Shown here in pieces: positions 12,174-25,300 of a stretch of DNA of 64,000 nt (position 1 is its first letter; the number at the start of each line of letters is the position of its first letter). The position numbers and the translations under genes were made by a program. Under the pieces are notes generated by a model. That model was not told the DNA's origin, made no database searches, and saw nothing but the letters and a program-made list of their open reading frames with translations. The stretch lies in NCBI RefSeq assembly GCF_020283565.1, contig NC_060065.1, positions 47,542,409 to 47,606,408 on the forward strand, in the 5' to 3' direction. The DNA comes from Trifolium pratense (taxonomy: Eukaryota; Streptophyta; Magnoliopsida; Fabales; Fabaceae).

Positions 12174-14521
12174 TTCCTCTAGAACGTGAATTGATTTTGG
12201 TAGTTGTTGATGAGTTGATGCGAGTGAAAGTGGAGAATAGGTTGTGGTTTGATATTGCTGCCATTTTTGAGGAGTGGGGAAGAAGTGGATAACCAAAGAG
12301 GAGAATTGAAAAAGTTTTTTAAGTTTATGAAATGACAATAATGCCACTTGGTACGTACATGGGCCTAATAATTTTGTTGAAGGTCCATTTTACTGTATAA
12401 TGGGCTATGTTATTTAATCCATACATTGATTCTGCGTCCACCCAAGTCTCATGTACGCCCATTGACGTTTCAATTTTACCCCCTTGCAACGTAGAAAGCG
12501 AGTATGTAAATAAAAAAATTGGGAAAAAAGAGAGTTCTGTTTTGCATAATATTTTTCATTTCAAGAGTAGGTATGACCATAAAACTCATACCCGTGGGTA
12601 CCCGCCCAAACCCTACCCGCTTTGAAGGGGAAAACCCGAGTTGACAGGATTTGGGTTCGGGTTCGGATTTTCTCCTATTTCAAAAGATGGGGTTAGGGCG
12701 GGTAATGAGTACATTGATACCCACCCTGAACCCGCTCCACTTATTTTTTATTTTTAATTTGAGTATTAAACAAACCATTATCTCAATTCTTTTCTTTATT
12801 TAAAAAAATATTGTTGTGAAAACATAATTTTGCACATTTAACTTTTTTTTTAATAAAAAAATACTAAAATACAATCCAAATTCATGTGGAAAGCGGCGTA
12901 ACGGGGATATCCGATCCCTGTTGGGTATAGGTTTGGGGTTATTCATCACTCAGTTACACTTAATCCCCATTATTTATTATAGTTTACTACCACAATTTAC
13001 ATCTTACTTAAATTCCAAACTGTACAAATGAACCAAAATACATCGTAATTCATATAAAACAAAAGTAAAACAAATTAAACAATAAAAATCTACATATTGG
13101 TAGGATTGTTGAAAAAAAAAATCCATTTTATTACACACTTCAACCAAGTCAACATTACAACTATACACTTTGTAACCACACTCCTTAGGATTCAAATATG
13201 TGTGAACCTCCATTTGTTGCATTTAATTATAGTTGTCGCACCTTCATATTCCAAACACCATGCTCTAATACCACTAGAAAAAAAACACTATCATGCATCA
13301 TCCTCCATTGTTGGTCGCCACCCCGGGGTGTCCACTTGACTCCAAGAACAAACCCAAGATATCCGTCATAGTAACACTCGCATCTCCAATTAATGAATCA
13401 ATTATCTATCCCATGTTCTTGAGATCACTAATGGACCTGATGTGTCAAAAAGTATTTTTGATTACACTCGTCGTGAAAAGGAGAGGTATATTACTTTTTG
13501 GTGTGCAGCAGAAGTGGTGGAGCAAGTCAGTCTACATCAAGTCATGGGGAAAATTTTAATCCTTAACAAACCCTTAAGGGTGACAATTTTTCGCGCGAAT
13601 TGATGAAGACTTACTTGCTCCACCACTCCGTTTGCACTGAAAATGAATATGCCCCTTCCTTTACGAAGAACGTAATAAAAAATACTCTTTGACATGTCAG
13701 ATCATTCAATGATCTAAAGAATATGAAGATAGATGGCATTGGGATGTCATGTGTTACTATGACAAGCATCTTAGCCTTATTCTTGGAGCAAATTGTAAGT
13801 CGGACAGCGACCATTAATAGAGGAAGATGCAGTAGGATTTTTATCTGGTGATATTAGTGCATGGTGTTTGGATATGCACTTGTGATGTTGTGAATAGGTC
13901 AAGCTCTTTGGTTCTCTCAGTATCAGTCATCATCTTTCACACTCGTTTTCACTCATGTTGTCTTGTGCTGGTTTAACAAATATTAATACTAGTGGTGAAA
14001 GATCTAGAATTTATTATTTAAATGCATTTTTATATTTACTTACACATTTTTAATTTTCAGATTCATCCCCCCTTAAACAAAATAACTAATTCATTGCATC
14101 AAAATAACTAATTCATTGCATCCATTTATTGCATATATATTAATTAATTGAATTTACTAATTTACTAAATTAATATACAAAAGTAGTCAACAAAATATAT
14201 AAAAATGTTACTGTATATACTAATTAATTGAATTTACTAATTAACTAAATTAATATATAACTTTAGTCAACAAAATATATAAATTTGTTAATATCATAGA
14301 AAATGTTTGTTTTTTTTATTAAATATTTAACATATCAATATTTGATATATCAAGAAGGCTAAATTACTCTTTATTTGATTAAAAAATGTTGGTTAAATTA
14401 CTCTTTTGTCCCTAAAAAGACGGCTGATTTCATATTAGTCCTTTAAATAATTTGTGTTCCTCTAGAGGTCTTTTAATTATACCATTATCTGTCACAATAT
14501 TATACCTTTAAATAATTTGTG
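12174..14521. repeat. Array unit 2
   Basis: A truncated reductase exon 1 fragment with its 5' flank lies at 12174-12420 (minus), followed by a hAT MITE cut short at about 12942 by a deletion running to the segment equivalent to 10670 in unit 1, then the inverted AHL pair. The shortest of the four units. Confidence 0.85.
13305..13814. pseudogene. Inverted pair of AHL fragments, unit 2
   Basis: The plus arm 13305-13530 carries CPLDSKNKPKISVIVT; the minus arm 13814..13608 carries CSKNKAKMLVIVTHDIP. The arms are separated by about 77 bp. Both end at the shared word GGTGGAGCAAGT, so RNA across this stretch could fold back. By eye the arms are roughly 70-80 percent identical. Confidence 0.72.
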
Positions 14522-17224
14522 TTCCTCTGGAACATGAATCAATTTTGGTAGTTGTTGATGAGTTGATGCGAGTGAAAGTGGAGAATAGGTTGTGGTTTGA
14601 TATTGCTGCCATTTTTTAGGAGTGGGGAAGAAGTGGATAACCAAAGAGGAGAATTGAAAATGTTGTATTTTAAGTTTATGAAATGACAATAATGCCACTT
14701 GGTATGTACCTTGGCCTAATAATTTTGTTGAAGGTCCATTTTAGTGTATAATGGACTATGATATTCGATCCATACACTGATTCCGCGTCCACCCAAGTCT
14801 CACGGATGCCCATTGACATTTCAATTTTACCCACTTGCAACGTAGAAAACGAGTATGTAAATAGTAAAAATTGGGAAAAAAAGAGTTCTGTTTTGCATAA
14901 TATTTTTCATTTCAAGAGTAAGTTTAATTTGAGTATTAAACAAACCATTTTCTCAATTCTTTTCTTTATTTAAAAAAATATTGTTGTGAAAAAATAATTT
15001 TGCACATTTAACTTTTTTTTAATAAAAAAAATACTAAAATACAATCCAAATTCATGTGGAAAGCGGCGTAACGGGGATATCCGATCCCCGTTGGGTATAG
15101 GTTTGGGGTTATACTCTTTATACCCCTCGAATTTGGGATAAGTTTGGGGAAACCCGAACTTTATGGGTTTGAGTTTGGGGAGGGCAAAATCCGTCCCCAC
15201 CCTATTGCCATGCCTATTCCAGAGGACACAAGTGTTAAGTTTGAGTAAAAAAATAATGCCTATAAAACTCTCTTTGATATTTTTATTGGAGAGGAGATAC
15301 TCATAAAATAAGGTGAGAAAATATCCACAATTTTTTTTTGACACGAGAAAATAACCACAATTAATAATTTAAACATAAGAAAAACCTAGTTAATCCTTTA
15401 TTAAAAATTAAAAGTATGTTATTTCACTAATAATTTGTGTTAAATATCATGTATTGACACAAATCTTTGAATTAACCAAATATTTAAAGCCATTACACAC
15501 TAACCAATTTTTCTTGTGCTTAATGAAGAGAAAATTGTGGTAAATTCAATTCACACGACTTGGTTAACTAGTAAAACAAAGAACCATCAATTTTTATATC
15601 ACAATCAAGACTAGATCAATCAACATACACATTTTATGTATTTATCACTCAGTTACACTTAATCCCCATTATTTATTATAGTTTACTACCACAATTTACT
15701 TCTTACTTAAATTCCAAACTGTACAAATGAACCAAAATACATCGTAATTCATAGAAAACAAAAGTAAAACAAATTGAACAATAAAAATCTACATATTGGT
15801 AGGATTGTTGAAAAAAAAATCCATTTTATTACACACTTCAACCAAGTCTACATTACCACTATACACTTTGTAACCACACTCCTTAGGATTCAAATATGTG
15901 TGAACCTCCATTTGTTGCATTTAATTATAGTTGTCGCACCTTCATATTCCAAACAACATGCTCTAATACCACTAGAAAAAAAAACACCATCATGCATCAT
16001 CCTCCACTGTTGATCGCCACCCTAGGTTGTCCACTTGACTCCAAGAACAAACCCAAGATGTCTGTCATAGTAACACACGCATCCCCAATTAATGAATCTA
16101 TTATCTATTCCATGTTCTTGAGATCACTAATGGACCTGATGTGTCAAAAAGTATTTTTGATTAAACTCGTCGTGAAAAGGAGAGGTATATTACTTTTTGG
16201 TGTGCAACAGAAGTGGTAGAGCAAGTCAGTCTACATCAAGTCATGGGGAAAATTGTAATCCTTAACAAACTCTTAAAGGTGACAATTTTTCGCGTGAATT
16301 GAAAGAAGACTTACTTGCTCCACCACTCTGTTTGCACTGAAAATGAATATGCCCCTTCCTTTACGAAGAACGTAATAAAAAATACTCTTTGACATGTCAG
16401 ATCATTCAATGATCTAAAGAATATGAAGATAGAGGGCATTGGGATGTCATGTGTTACTATAACAAGCATCTTGGCCTTATTCTTCGAGCAAATTGGAAGT
16501 CGGACAGCGACCATTAATAGAGGAAGATGCAGTAGGATTTTTTTTTCTGGTGATATTAGTGCATGGTGTTTGGATATGCACTTGTGATGTTGTGAATAGG
16601 TTAAGCTCTTTGGTTCTCTCAGTATCAGTCATCATCTTTCACACTCGTTTTCACTCATGTTGTCTTGTGTTGGTTTAACACATATTAATACTAGTGATGA
16701 AAGATCTAGAATTTATTATTTTATTGCATTTTTATATTTACTTACACATTTTTAATTTTCAGATTCATCCCCCCTTAAAAAAAATAACTCATTCATTGCA
16801 TCAAAATAACTAATTCATTGCATCCATTTATTGCATATGTATTAATTAATTGAATTTACTAATTTACTAAATTAATATACAAAAGTAGTCAACAAAATAT
16901 ATAAAAATGTTACTGTATATACTAATTAATTGAATTTACTAATTAACTAAATTAATATATAATTTTAGTCAACAAAATATATAAATTTGTTAATATCATA
17001 GAAAATGTTTGTTTTTTTTATTAAATATTTAACATATCAATATTTGATATATCAAAGAAGGCTAAATTACTCTTTATTTGATTAAAAAATGTTGGTTAAA
17101 TTACTCTTTTGTCCCTAAAAAGACGGCTGATTTCATATTAATCCTTTAAATAATTTGTGTTCCTCTAGAGGTCTTTTAATTATACCATTATCTGTCACAA
17201 TATTATACCTTAAAATAATTTGTG
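14522..17224. repeat. Array unit 3
   Basis: Same order as unit 2. An internal deletion at about 14921 removes the left end of the hAT MITE, while its right end with TTCCAGAG remains at about 15221. The site occupied by the Tourist-like MITE in unit 1 is empty here. Confidence 0.85.
16003..16514. pseudogene. Inverted pair of AHL fragments, unit 3
   Basis: The plus arm 16003-16229 carries CPLDSKNKPKMSVIVTH; the minus arm 16514..16308 carries CSKNKAKMLVIVTHDIP. The arrangement and spacer match unit 2. Confidence 0.72.
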
Positions 17225-20037
17225 TTCCTCTAGAACGTGAATCAATTTTGGTAGTTGTTGATGAGTTGATGCGAGTGAAAGTGGAGAATAGGTTGTGGTT
17301 TGATATTGCTGCCATTTTTGAGGAGTGGGGAAGAAGTGGATAACCAAAGAGGAGAATTGAAAATGTTGTATTTTAAGTTTATGAAATGACAATAATGTCA
17401 CTTGGTATGTACCTTGGTGCAACGTAGAAAGCGAGTATGTAAATAGTAAAAATTGGGGAAAAAAAGAGTTCTGTTTTGCATAATATTTTTCATTTCAAGA
17501 GTAGGGATGACCATAAAACTCATACCCGTGGGTACCCGCCCAAACCCTACCCGCTTTGAAGGGGAAAACCCGTGTTGACAGGATTTGAGTTCGGGTTCGG
17601 ATTTTCTCCTATTTCAAAATATGAGGTTAGGGTGGGTAATGGGTACATTGATACCCACCCTGAACCCGCTCCACTTATACTAAAAATTAGATTTTATCTA
17701 TTTTAAATTAGAAACGTTTAAACAATCTCTTAAATTACATTTATAAGTTTATTTTTTATTTTTAATTTGAGTATTAAACAAACCATTTTCTCAATTCTTT
17801 TCTATATTTAAAAAAATATTGTTGTGAAAAAATAATTTTGGACATTTAACTTTTTTTTTAATAAAAAAAATACTAAAATACAATCCAAATTCATGTGGAA
17901 AGCGGCGTAACGGGGATATCCGATCCCCGTTGGGTATAGGTTTGGGGTTATACTCTTTATACCCGCTCGAATTTGGGATAAGTTTGGGGAAACCCGAACT
18001 TTATGGGTTTGAGTTTGGGGAGGGCAAAATCCGTCCCCACCCTATTGCCAAGCCTATTCCAGAGGACACAGGTGTAAAGTTTGAGTAAAAAAATAATGCC
18101 TATAAAACTCTCTTTGATATTTTTATTGGAGAGGAATTACTCATAAAATAAGGTGAGAAAATATCCACAATTTTTTTTTGACACGAGAAAATAACCACAA
18201 TTAATAATTTAAACATAAGAAAAACCTAGTTAATCCTTTTTTAAAAATTAAAAGTATGTTATTTCAATAATAAGTTGTGTTAAATATCATGTATTGACAC
18301 AAATCTTTGAATTAACCAAATATTTAAAGCCATTACACACTAACCAATTTTTCTTGTGCTTAATGAAGAGAAAATTGTGGTAAATTCAATTCACACAACT
18401 TGGTTAACTAGTAAAACAAAGAACCATCAATTTTTATATCACAATCAAGACTATATCAATCAACATACACAGTTTATGTATTCATCACTCAATTACACTT
18501 AATCCCCATTATTTATTATAGTTTACTACCACAATTTACATCTTACTTAAATTCCAAACTGTACAAATGAACCAAAATACATCGTAATTCATAGAAAACA
18601 AAAGTAAAACAAATTAAACAATAAAAATCAACATATTGGTACGATTGTTGAAAAAAAAATCCATTTTATTACACACTTCAACCAAGTATACATTACCACT
18701 ATACACTTTGTAACCACGCTCCTTAGGATTCAAATATGTGTGAACCTCCATTTGTCGCATTTAATTATAGTTGTCGCACCTTCATATTCCAAACACCATG
18801 CTCTAATACCACTAGAAAAAAAACACCATCATGCATCATCCTCCACTGTTGGTCGCCACCCTGGGGTGTCCACTTGACTCCAAGAACAAACCCAAGATGT
18901 TCGTCATAGTAACACACGAATCCCCAATTAATGAATCTATTATCTATCCCACGTTCTTGAGATCACTAATGGACCTGATGTGTCAAAAAGTATTTTTGAT
19001 TACACTCATCGTGAAAAGGAGAGGTATATTACTTTTTGGTGTGCAGCAGAAGTGGTGGAGCAAGTCAGTCTACATCAAGTCATGGGGAAAATTGTAATCC
19101 TTAACAAACCCTTAAAGGTGACAATTTTTCGCGTGAATTGATGAAGACTTACTTGCTCCACCACTCTGTTTGCACTGAAAATGAATATGCCGCTTCCTTT
19201 ACGAAGAACGTAATAAAAAATACTCTTTGACATGTCAGATCATTCAATGATCTAAAGAATATGAAGATAGAGGGCATTGGGATGTCATGTGTTACTATGA
19301 CAAGCATCTTGGCCTTATTCTTGGAGCAAATTGGAAGTCAGACAGCGACCATTAATAAAGGACGATGCATGAGGATTTTTATCTGGTGATATTAGTGTAT
19401 GGTGTTTGGATATGCACTTGTGATGTTGTGAATAGGTTAAGCTCTTTGGTTCTCTCAGTATCAGTCATCATCATTCACACTCGTTTTCACTCATGTTGTC
19501 TTGTGCTGGTTTAACACATATTAATACTAGTGGTGAAAGATCTAGAAATTATTATTTTATTGCATTTTTATATTTACTTACACATTTTTAATTTTCAGAT
19601 TCATCCCCCCTTAAACAAAATAACTAATTCATTGCATCAAAATAACTAATTCATTGCATCCATTTATTGCATATATATTAATTAATTGAATTTACTAATT
19701 TACTAAATTAATATACAAATGTAGTCAACAAAATATATAAAAATGTTACTGTATATACTAATTAATTGAATTTACTAATTAACTAAATTAATATATAAAT
19801 GTAGTCAACAAATTATATAAATTTGTTAATATCATAGAAAATGTTTGTTTTTTTATTAAATATTTAACATATCAATATTTGATATATCAAGAAGGCTAAA
19901 TTACTTTTCATTTGATTAAAAAATGTTGTTTAAATTACTCTTTTGTCCCTAAAAAGACTGTTGATTTCATATTAGTCCTTTAAATAATTTGTGTTTCTAT
20001 AGAGGTCTTTTAATTATACCTTTTATCTGTCACAATA
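17225..20037. repeat. Array unit 4 (right end of array)
   Basis: It carries a reductase exon 1 fragment (17225-17320, minus), a deletion at about 17416, then a complete hAT MITE (17502-18056, TTCAAGAG/TTCCAGAG flanks), an empty Tourist site, the AHL pair, and the AT-rich tail. Beyond CTGTCACAATA at about 20037 the sequence continues into single-copy flank, which still resembles the AHL pseudogene's flank at 40.5 kb. Confidence 0.85.
18843..19352. pseudogene. Inverted pair of AHL fragments, unit 4
   Basis: The plus arm 18843-19069 carries CPLDSKNKPKMFVIVTH and the minus arm 19352..19149 its related partner, separated by about 80 bp. As in the other units, sequence to the right (AATACTAGTGGTGAAAGATC onwards) matches the 5' flank of the AHL pseudogene at 40.2 kb, so the minus arm retains its ancestral promoter region. 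Confidence 0.72.
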
Positions 20038-21082
20038 GTTCATTTCGTTAATTTTTAATTTGATCTTCTTCTTCTTGAAAGAAGTATAGTTAAGAGACCA
20101 AAATAAAATAAAATAAAAACTAGTTAAGGGACCAAAATAAAATCAATAAATAATTTAAGAAATAAAACAAAACTATTTAGTCAAAAATATTTAATGCGGA
20201 TAGTTGATTGATCTTTTTCATTAAACATTAAAAAAATTAAATGTAGTTTGCATTTAATTTTATGAGAATAATAAAAAAAATCTTGAAAGAAGTAAATGTT
20301 TGTGTTTTTTCCCTTATAATTTGGGACTAAAAAGTGATTTTTTTCCTTATAATTTGGGACGGAGGGAGTATATTCTATATGAAATTTAGAAAATTAGTTG
20401 CACTTTACTGAATTTCTTAATGGGTTACATAAATTTTTGGTCCTTATAAAATATCTTAAATTTCTTTTTTAGTTCTTATAAATAAAATTCAGCAATTTCT
20501 AGTCCATACTTTAAAAATAAACTTATGTGTACTTTCATATTTTTTAATGATTTTCTGTATACATGTTTATAATTATAAGAATCTTTTTTTTTTTTGAAGC
20601 AATGTTATAAGAATCTCTCTCATAAAAATTTAGAAATTTTAACATTAGATGAATTAAATTTGAATTTTTAAGCACTAAAAATTTAAAAATTCATATTTAA
20701 TTCATCCTTTGATAAAAAATTTGAACTTTTGCAAATAAAATTTCTATAATGTGCTAAACATGATCGCAGTTAAACCAAAAAAAAATTATTATCGCAGAAA
20801 AAATTTAAAACGATATACATGAGTTGATTTAAAAGCAAAGGCCAAAAGTCGTGACAAAATATTTGAAGAACAAAACTTGCTGAAATATTTTATAAAAACT
20901 AAAAATGAAATTTGAGATATTTATAATGACCCCGTGCGTATAGAAAAACTTACGTTGAGAGAGTTTAACTCCTGCCTGTGAATATAATTTTCATGAGAAA
21001 GTAATTTATAAGCAAATTCTTAGGTGGGAGAGAACCTCATTGAGTTGTTTTAAAATATTTCCGCCCCGATGTATGACGGATG
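20038..21082. other. AT-rich intergenic
   Basis: No gene is seen. A Stowaway-like end (GGGACGGAGGGAGTA) occurs at about 20356 without a clear partner. Confidence 0.4.
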
Positions 21083-22040
21083 CTAGGGTGGGAGAGTGAG
21101 GTAGGTCTCCCACCGTGGAAAAGACATATGAACCGTCGACTAAAGATGTTATGATGCACCGTACTTAATTTTGTTTTCTCTCTCTCACATCCATATCTCT
21201 GTCATCAACCCTGCAACTATTTCAATTTAACTTTGTTTCCTTTGTCTACGCCATTTTTTTTTCTTCACCTCCAAATCAAAAACGTTCATGTTCATCTCTT
21301 AAATGCTAATCACATTTCTACTCGAAATAGATATGAAATTAATATTTATGAAATTTGAAGAAACATTCCTTTTACCCCATTCAAGAAAGTAACAGTGTTC
21401 CATATACAGATGAATATTAGGTTTCTAAACTGGCCTTAAGCTTAGAAATCACAGATTTAATATGTTTTTCATATTAATAAGAACATTGAAATCTATAGAT
21501 TATTACATGAGCATTAGAAGAGATATATTATGACTGGTTTAATAAAATATTAAGATTTTCACACATTGGCAATTGTTATATAATAGTTCCTCTTCAGATA
21601 TAGTTTGGATTGAGACTTAATATTAGTGATGCAAATAAAACTATCATCAGATTTAGAATGAGCAATATTAATTTAGTTTAATTAATAGCAATATTAATTT
21701 CACATTTGAGGGTTTTTCAGATCTAACCCAAATAAACCCATCAAATTGTTTGAGGGTTTTTGTTTTTTTTACTAATTTGAATGAAGTTAATAGGAGATTA
21801 AATTGATAGATTTGTGTATAATAATTAGTTTGAAGAAGTAATTAAAGAGGATATGGTTGTGAGGTTAGGTAGAAGAAAGGAACACAACTTGGAAATTAAC
21901 ACAACAACGAGAGAGATGATGAAAAGAGAGGGGAAAAAATAGAAATGTATAAGATACGGTAGGTACATCATAACATCTCTTATCCAACGGTTCATATGAC
22001 TTTCCCACGGTGGGAGACCTACCTCACTCTCCCACCCTAG
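21083..22040. mobile_element. TIR DNA element, superfamily not assigned
   Basis: The 958-bp element has terminal inverted repeats of about 75 bp. The outer 36 bp (CTAGGGTGGGAGAGTGAGGT...) are identical in both arms, then CATATGAACCGT is shared. A 14-bp direct repeat CCGCCCCGATGTAT lies just outside at 21061-21074 and 22044-22057 but does not abut the ends. No transposase is visible. The 93-residue frame inside (minus, 21825-22106) runs across the right TIR and is not a gene. Confidence 0.7.
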
Positions 22041-22390
22041 CCTCCGCCCCGATGTATATGTCATGAGAGTAATTATATGCAAATTCTGGTTAAGACAGCA
22101 CCTCATTGAGTAAATGGTAAATTAAACGTACAATAGAAAATCAATGATCATTAGAAAGTCAAACATAAGATAACAGAACGATCTTTTAAATGGAAAAGTT
22201 TGCCAAAACACTTGTCAAGATTGTGCTCCTAAAGAAAGCACGATTTTTGTACGCAAACAAGTAACATGGTTCAACATCGTTTTTGTCCGCAAACAAGGTA
22301 CATGGTTTAGCAACCAACAAAAGCTCAAAACACACATTGTTCAAAAACATAATTCTTATCCAACTGAGGGAAAAATCGCACTGATACACT
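22041..22390. other. 3' flank of the phosphotransfer-like gene
   Basis: No gene is seen. It probably contains the 3' UTR of the minus-strand gene whose stop codon is at 22391-22393. Confidence 0.5.
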
Positions 22391-25300
22391 CTAGTTTGAA
22401 GATTTTGACCTCTCAATTCTGATAATCCTTCGCTCCATCTGTAAATTAATTAGAGTAATAAAACATATTAGCATACCATACAAACTTTGAAAATTCAAGA
22501 ATTCTTTCCCTTTCATGCAGACAGTATCTAAACCGCACTTCAAAGAACTAAAAGAGTTCATGCAGCTATGTCCTTTCCTGAACATGTCTTTATCGCTTAT
22601 ATGAGATGAGAGAAAAAAATGTAACATACCTGAATAAAAGCATCCAACTTTTTCTTGGTACTAGTAAACTCATGTTGTACCCAGAGCACTGATCGAAAAA
22701 ACCTGAGCAGCAAAATAAACAGACGAAAATTAGATCGGAGGTATATAAAACATCAGACAATGATATCATGTTTTCTTATTTTATTTTTTCTTGAAAGAAA
22801 GAGCCAAGAACTCTTGACCATACATGAGTATAGATATAGATGATTATTTATGTGTTTCCAAGAAGGTCTTGTTCAGTATTCTTCTACAAAAGAAGTTTAA
22901 ATAGATAGCAGAAATAAACCATAGAGACAAAATATCAAATAATGGACAGTACATACAGGCTGTGAACTTACACTCTTTTGTTCATTTCATCGCCAGCTTT
23001 AATGAGATCAGAACATGCAAGCCTCACATGCTCAGCACCAATGCTGCAATATCAACTAGAAATGTAAGCTATAACAAATGCTAAAGGATGTAATATTAAA
23101 GCTTATATTCTTCAATGATTTTAGCATAATAGGCACTTGTTCTGTTATCATTAGACCCTTCCAAACTAATGCAAACATCCTCTTATATAAAGACACAAAC
23201 AATTAAAAAGAATCACACAAAATTAAAAGACATCTATATTATTCTACAGTACACACATAGTAGATGGAAATGTGTATATGATAGGTTTGCTACTGTCAGT
23301 TAAGAAGTTAGCTTGTTACCTAGGTTGGCTTAGTTAGATGAAAATATGAAGCACGAACACTCCTCGGATTTGGCGTGTCTTGGTGTCGGACACCAACACG
23401 ACACCGACACTTATAATTATATTGAATTGTGTCATTTTCTCAAATTATTATCGATGTCGACGTATCAGTGTCCGGTGTTCGTGCTTCATAGGATGAAATA
23501 AATAAGGCATGTCACCTATAAATAGGGAGGAGGGATTAGAGTGGGTATCTTGTTAATTGAGAGCAGCAGGGTCTTTTGGCATTGGGAGTTAGGCAGACCC
23601 TCGAAGTGCTGCCATTGTTCTATATCAGAGCAGATTCTTCCCCATTTTCTAGCATTAAGATACCACTTTCTATCAGTATAAGGGTATAATGAAAGACAAA
23701 TTATATCTTCAAGCTTATTCCCACCGTTAGATATTATTTATTATCCACTAAGCTTTTCGGATAGTTTGCCTTAAACATGACATCAGAGGCTCTATGATCA
23801 GGGGGTCAAAAGTTTGATCCTTACTGCCTCTTTGCTCCTAGCTGAAATTGAATTTCAGAAAATGATAAAATTAGGTTTATGCATTGTCCATGCCATTAAG
23901 ACCAGACGGCTCTTGCGTGGCAATGTGTGTATCAGAATAGATATAAGAACCATCCAAGGTCCTTCACCTAATAGATTAAGGATTTAGTCCCCAGGAACAA
24001 CATCAAAAAAAGTGGTCAAAAGTTTCATCTTTGCTGCCTCCATTATTCTATGTAAAATTGAATTTTCCCAATAGACTCTTACATAGAACCTTCATGCATC
24101 ACCTAATAGCTTAAGTTTCGGGGGAGAGACTGTCCTTAACACTCACAAATAGGTATTCAAACGTTTACAGTGTAAAAATAATATAAACATTTATAAAGTG
24201 AAGATATGGTTTGTGATTCAACCTGAAGTTAAGTTGAACATTCAAATCAGAAAATTTTTTGAACAACGATGTTTATATGAAAACTTGTATATGTCTACAC
24301 ATGGATGCATTGAAATTGGCATGACCAAATGGTTGGTCTACACGTAATTATACACGTGGTTTAGTGCATTTAATGTTAATAATACCAGAAGGAAAATTAC
24401 GTACACCTAAATGCAATAAATACCGGGCTTTTTGCCCTCTTTGATACCAAAAAAAATAAATGCAATAAATACCATAGGGAACTACACAAAGTAATTGGTG
24501 TATCATGAATTCCAAGCACTAAATATTGTGGCCTGACGATAAATAAGTTCAAAAGTGTAGCATTTTAGAACAACTAGTGCCAAATGAAAACCTATTACTT
24601 GGACTTCTCTGCAGAACACACCTTTAGACAAAGCAATATGTGCAAGTGATCAAGTTCTAAAAGATTAGCACGTCTATTTTTAAATAATGCATACAAGATA
24701 TCATCTCTCCAACTGAAATACTTGTAAAAGTACTTATTCATTTAGAAAAAGGTCAGACAACAGAAACACATTCACTTAAATGCACGCCCAACAAAAAAAA
24801 GAAAGTAATATCTATATGTCTCATTACTATCCAACATTAGGTAATGTTGAAAACCCCACATTTGCCAACATATGGCCGAAAACGTGTTTATATATGGAGG
24901 CACCACTCACGTTACAAGTCGGTTTTGTAGGATTGAGTTAAACTCGATTCAAATTTTAAGATGGTATTAGAGTTTATCCAAGACCTGTAGGGCTACCCGT
25001 TATCGGGTCACGCTCCATACGTCAAGTTCTAGGCGTGATGGAGTGTATTGAGACTCCTACATTAGATGAGATATGACATGAAAATGTGTTTAACATAGGA
25101 GACATCTCTCACCTTACAAGCGATTTTGTAGGGTTGAGTTAGGCTCAATCCAAATGTTAAGAGGTAATATCACAAAGGTATCTAACGGGATGTCAAACCA
25201 GTATACATGAAAATATGGCACAATAACATAATTTTTTTTTATAAATAATATATATGATATAACTTTTATTTCAATGCTAATGCATTTAAGTTTCTGATTG

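Larger units (their letters stand above)
8322..20037. repeat. Four-unit tandem segmental array derived from the reductase 5' region plus AHL fragments
   Basis: Four direct units begin at about 8322, 12174, 14522 and 17225; the last ends near 20037. Unit lengths are about 3.85, 2.35, 2.70 and 2.81 kb. Each unit starts inside reductase exon 1 (TTCYTCTAGAACGTGAATC), runs out through that gene's 5' flank, contains a hAT-type MITE, a plus-strand then a minus-strand AHL fragment, an AHL-type promoter-like stretch and an AT-rich tail (GAAGGCTAAATTACTC). Differences are mostly block indels: unit 1 carries an extra 979-bp MITE, unit 2 lacks the segment joined at about 12942, unit 3 lacks one joined at about 14921, and unit 4 lacks one joined at about 17416. 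No unit encodes an intact protein. Confidence 0.88.
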
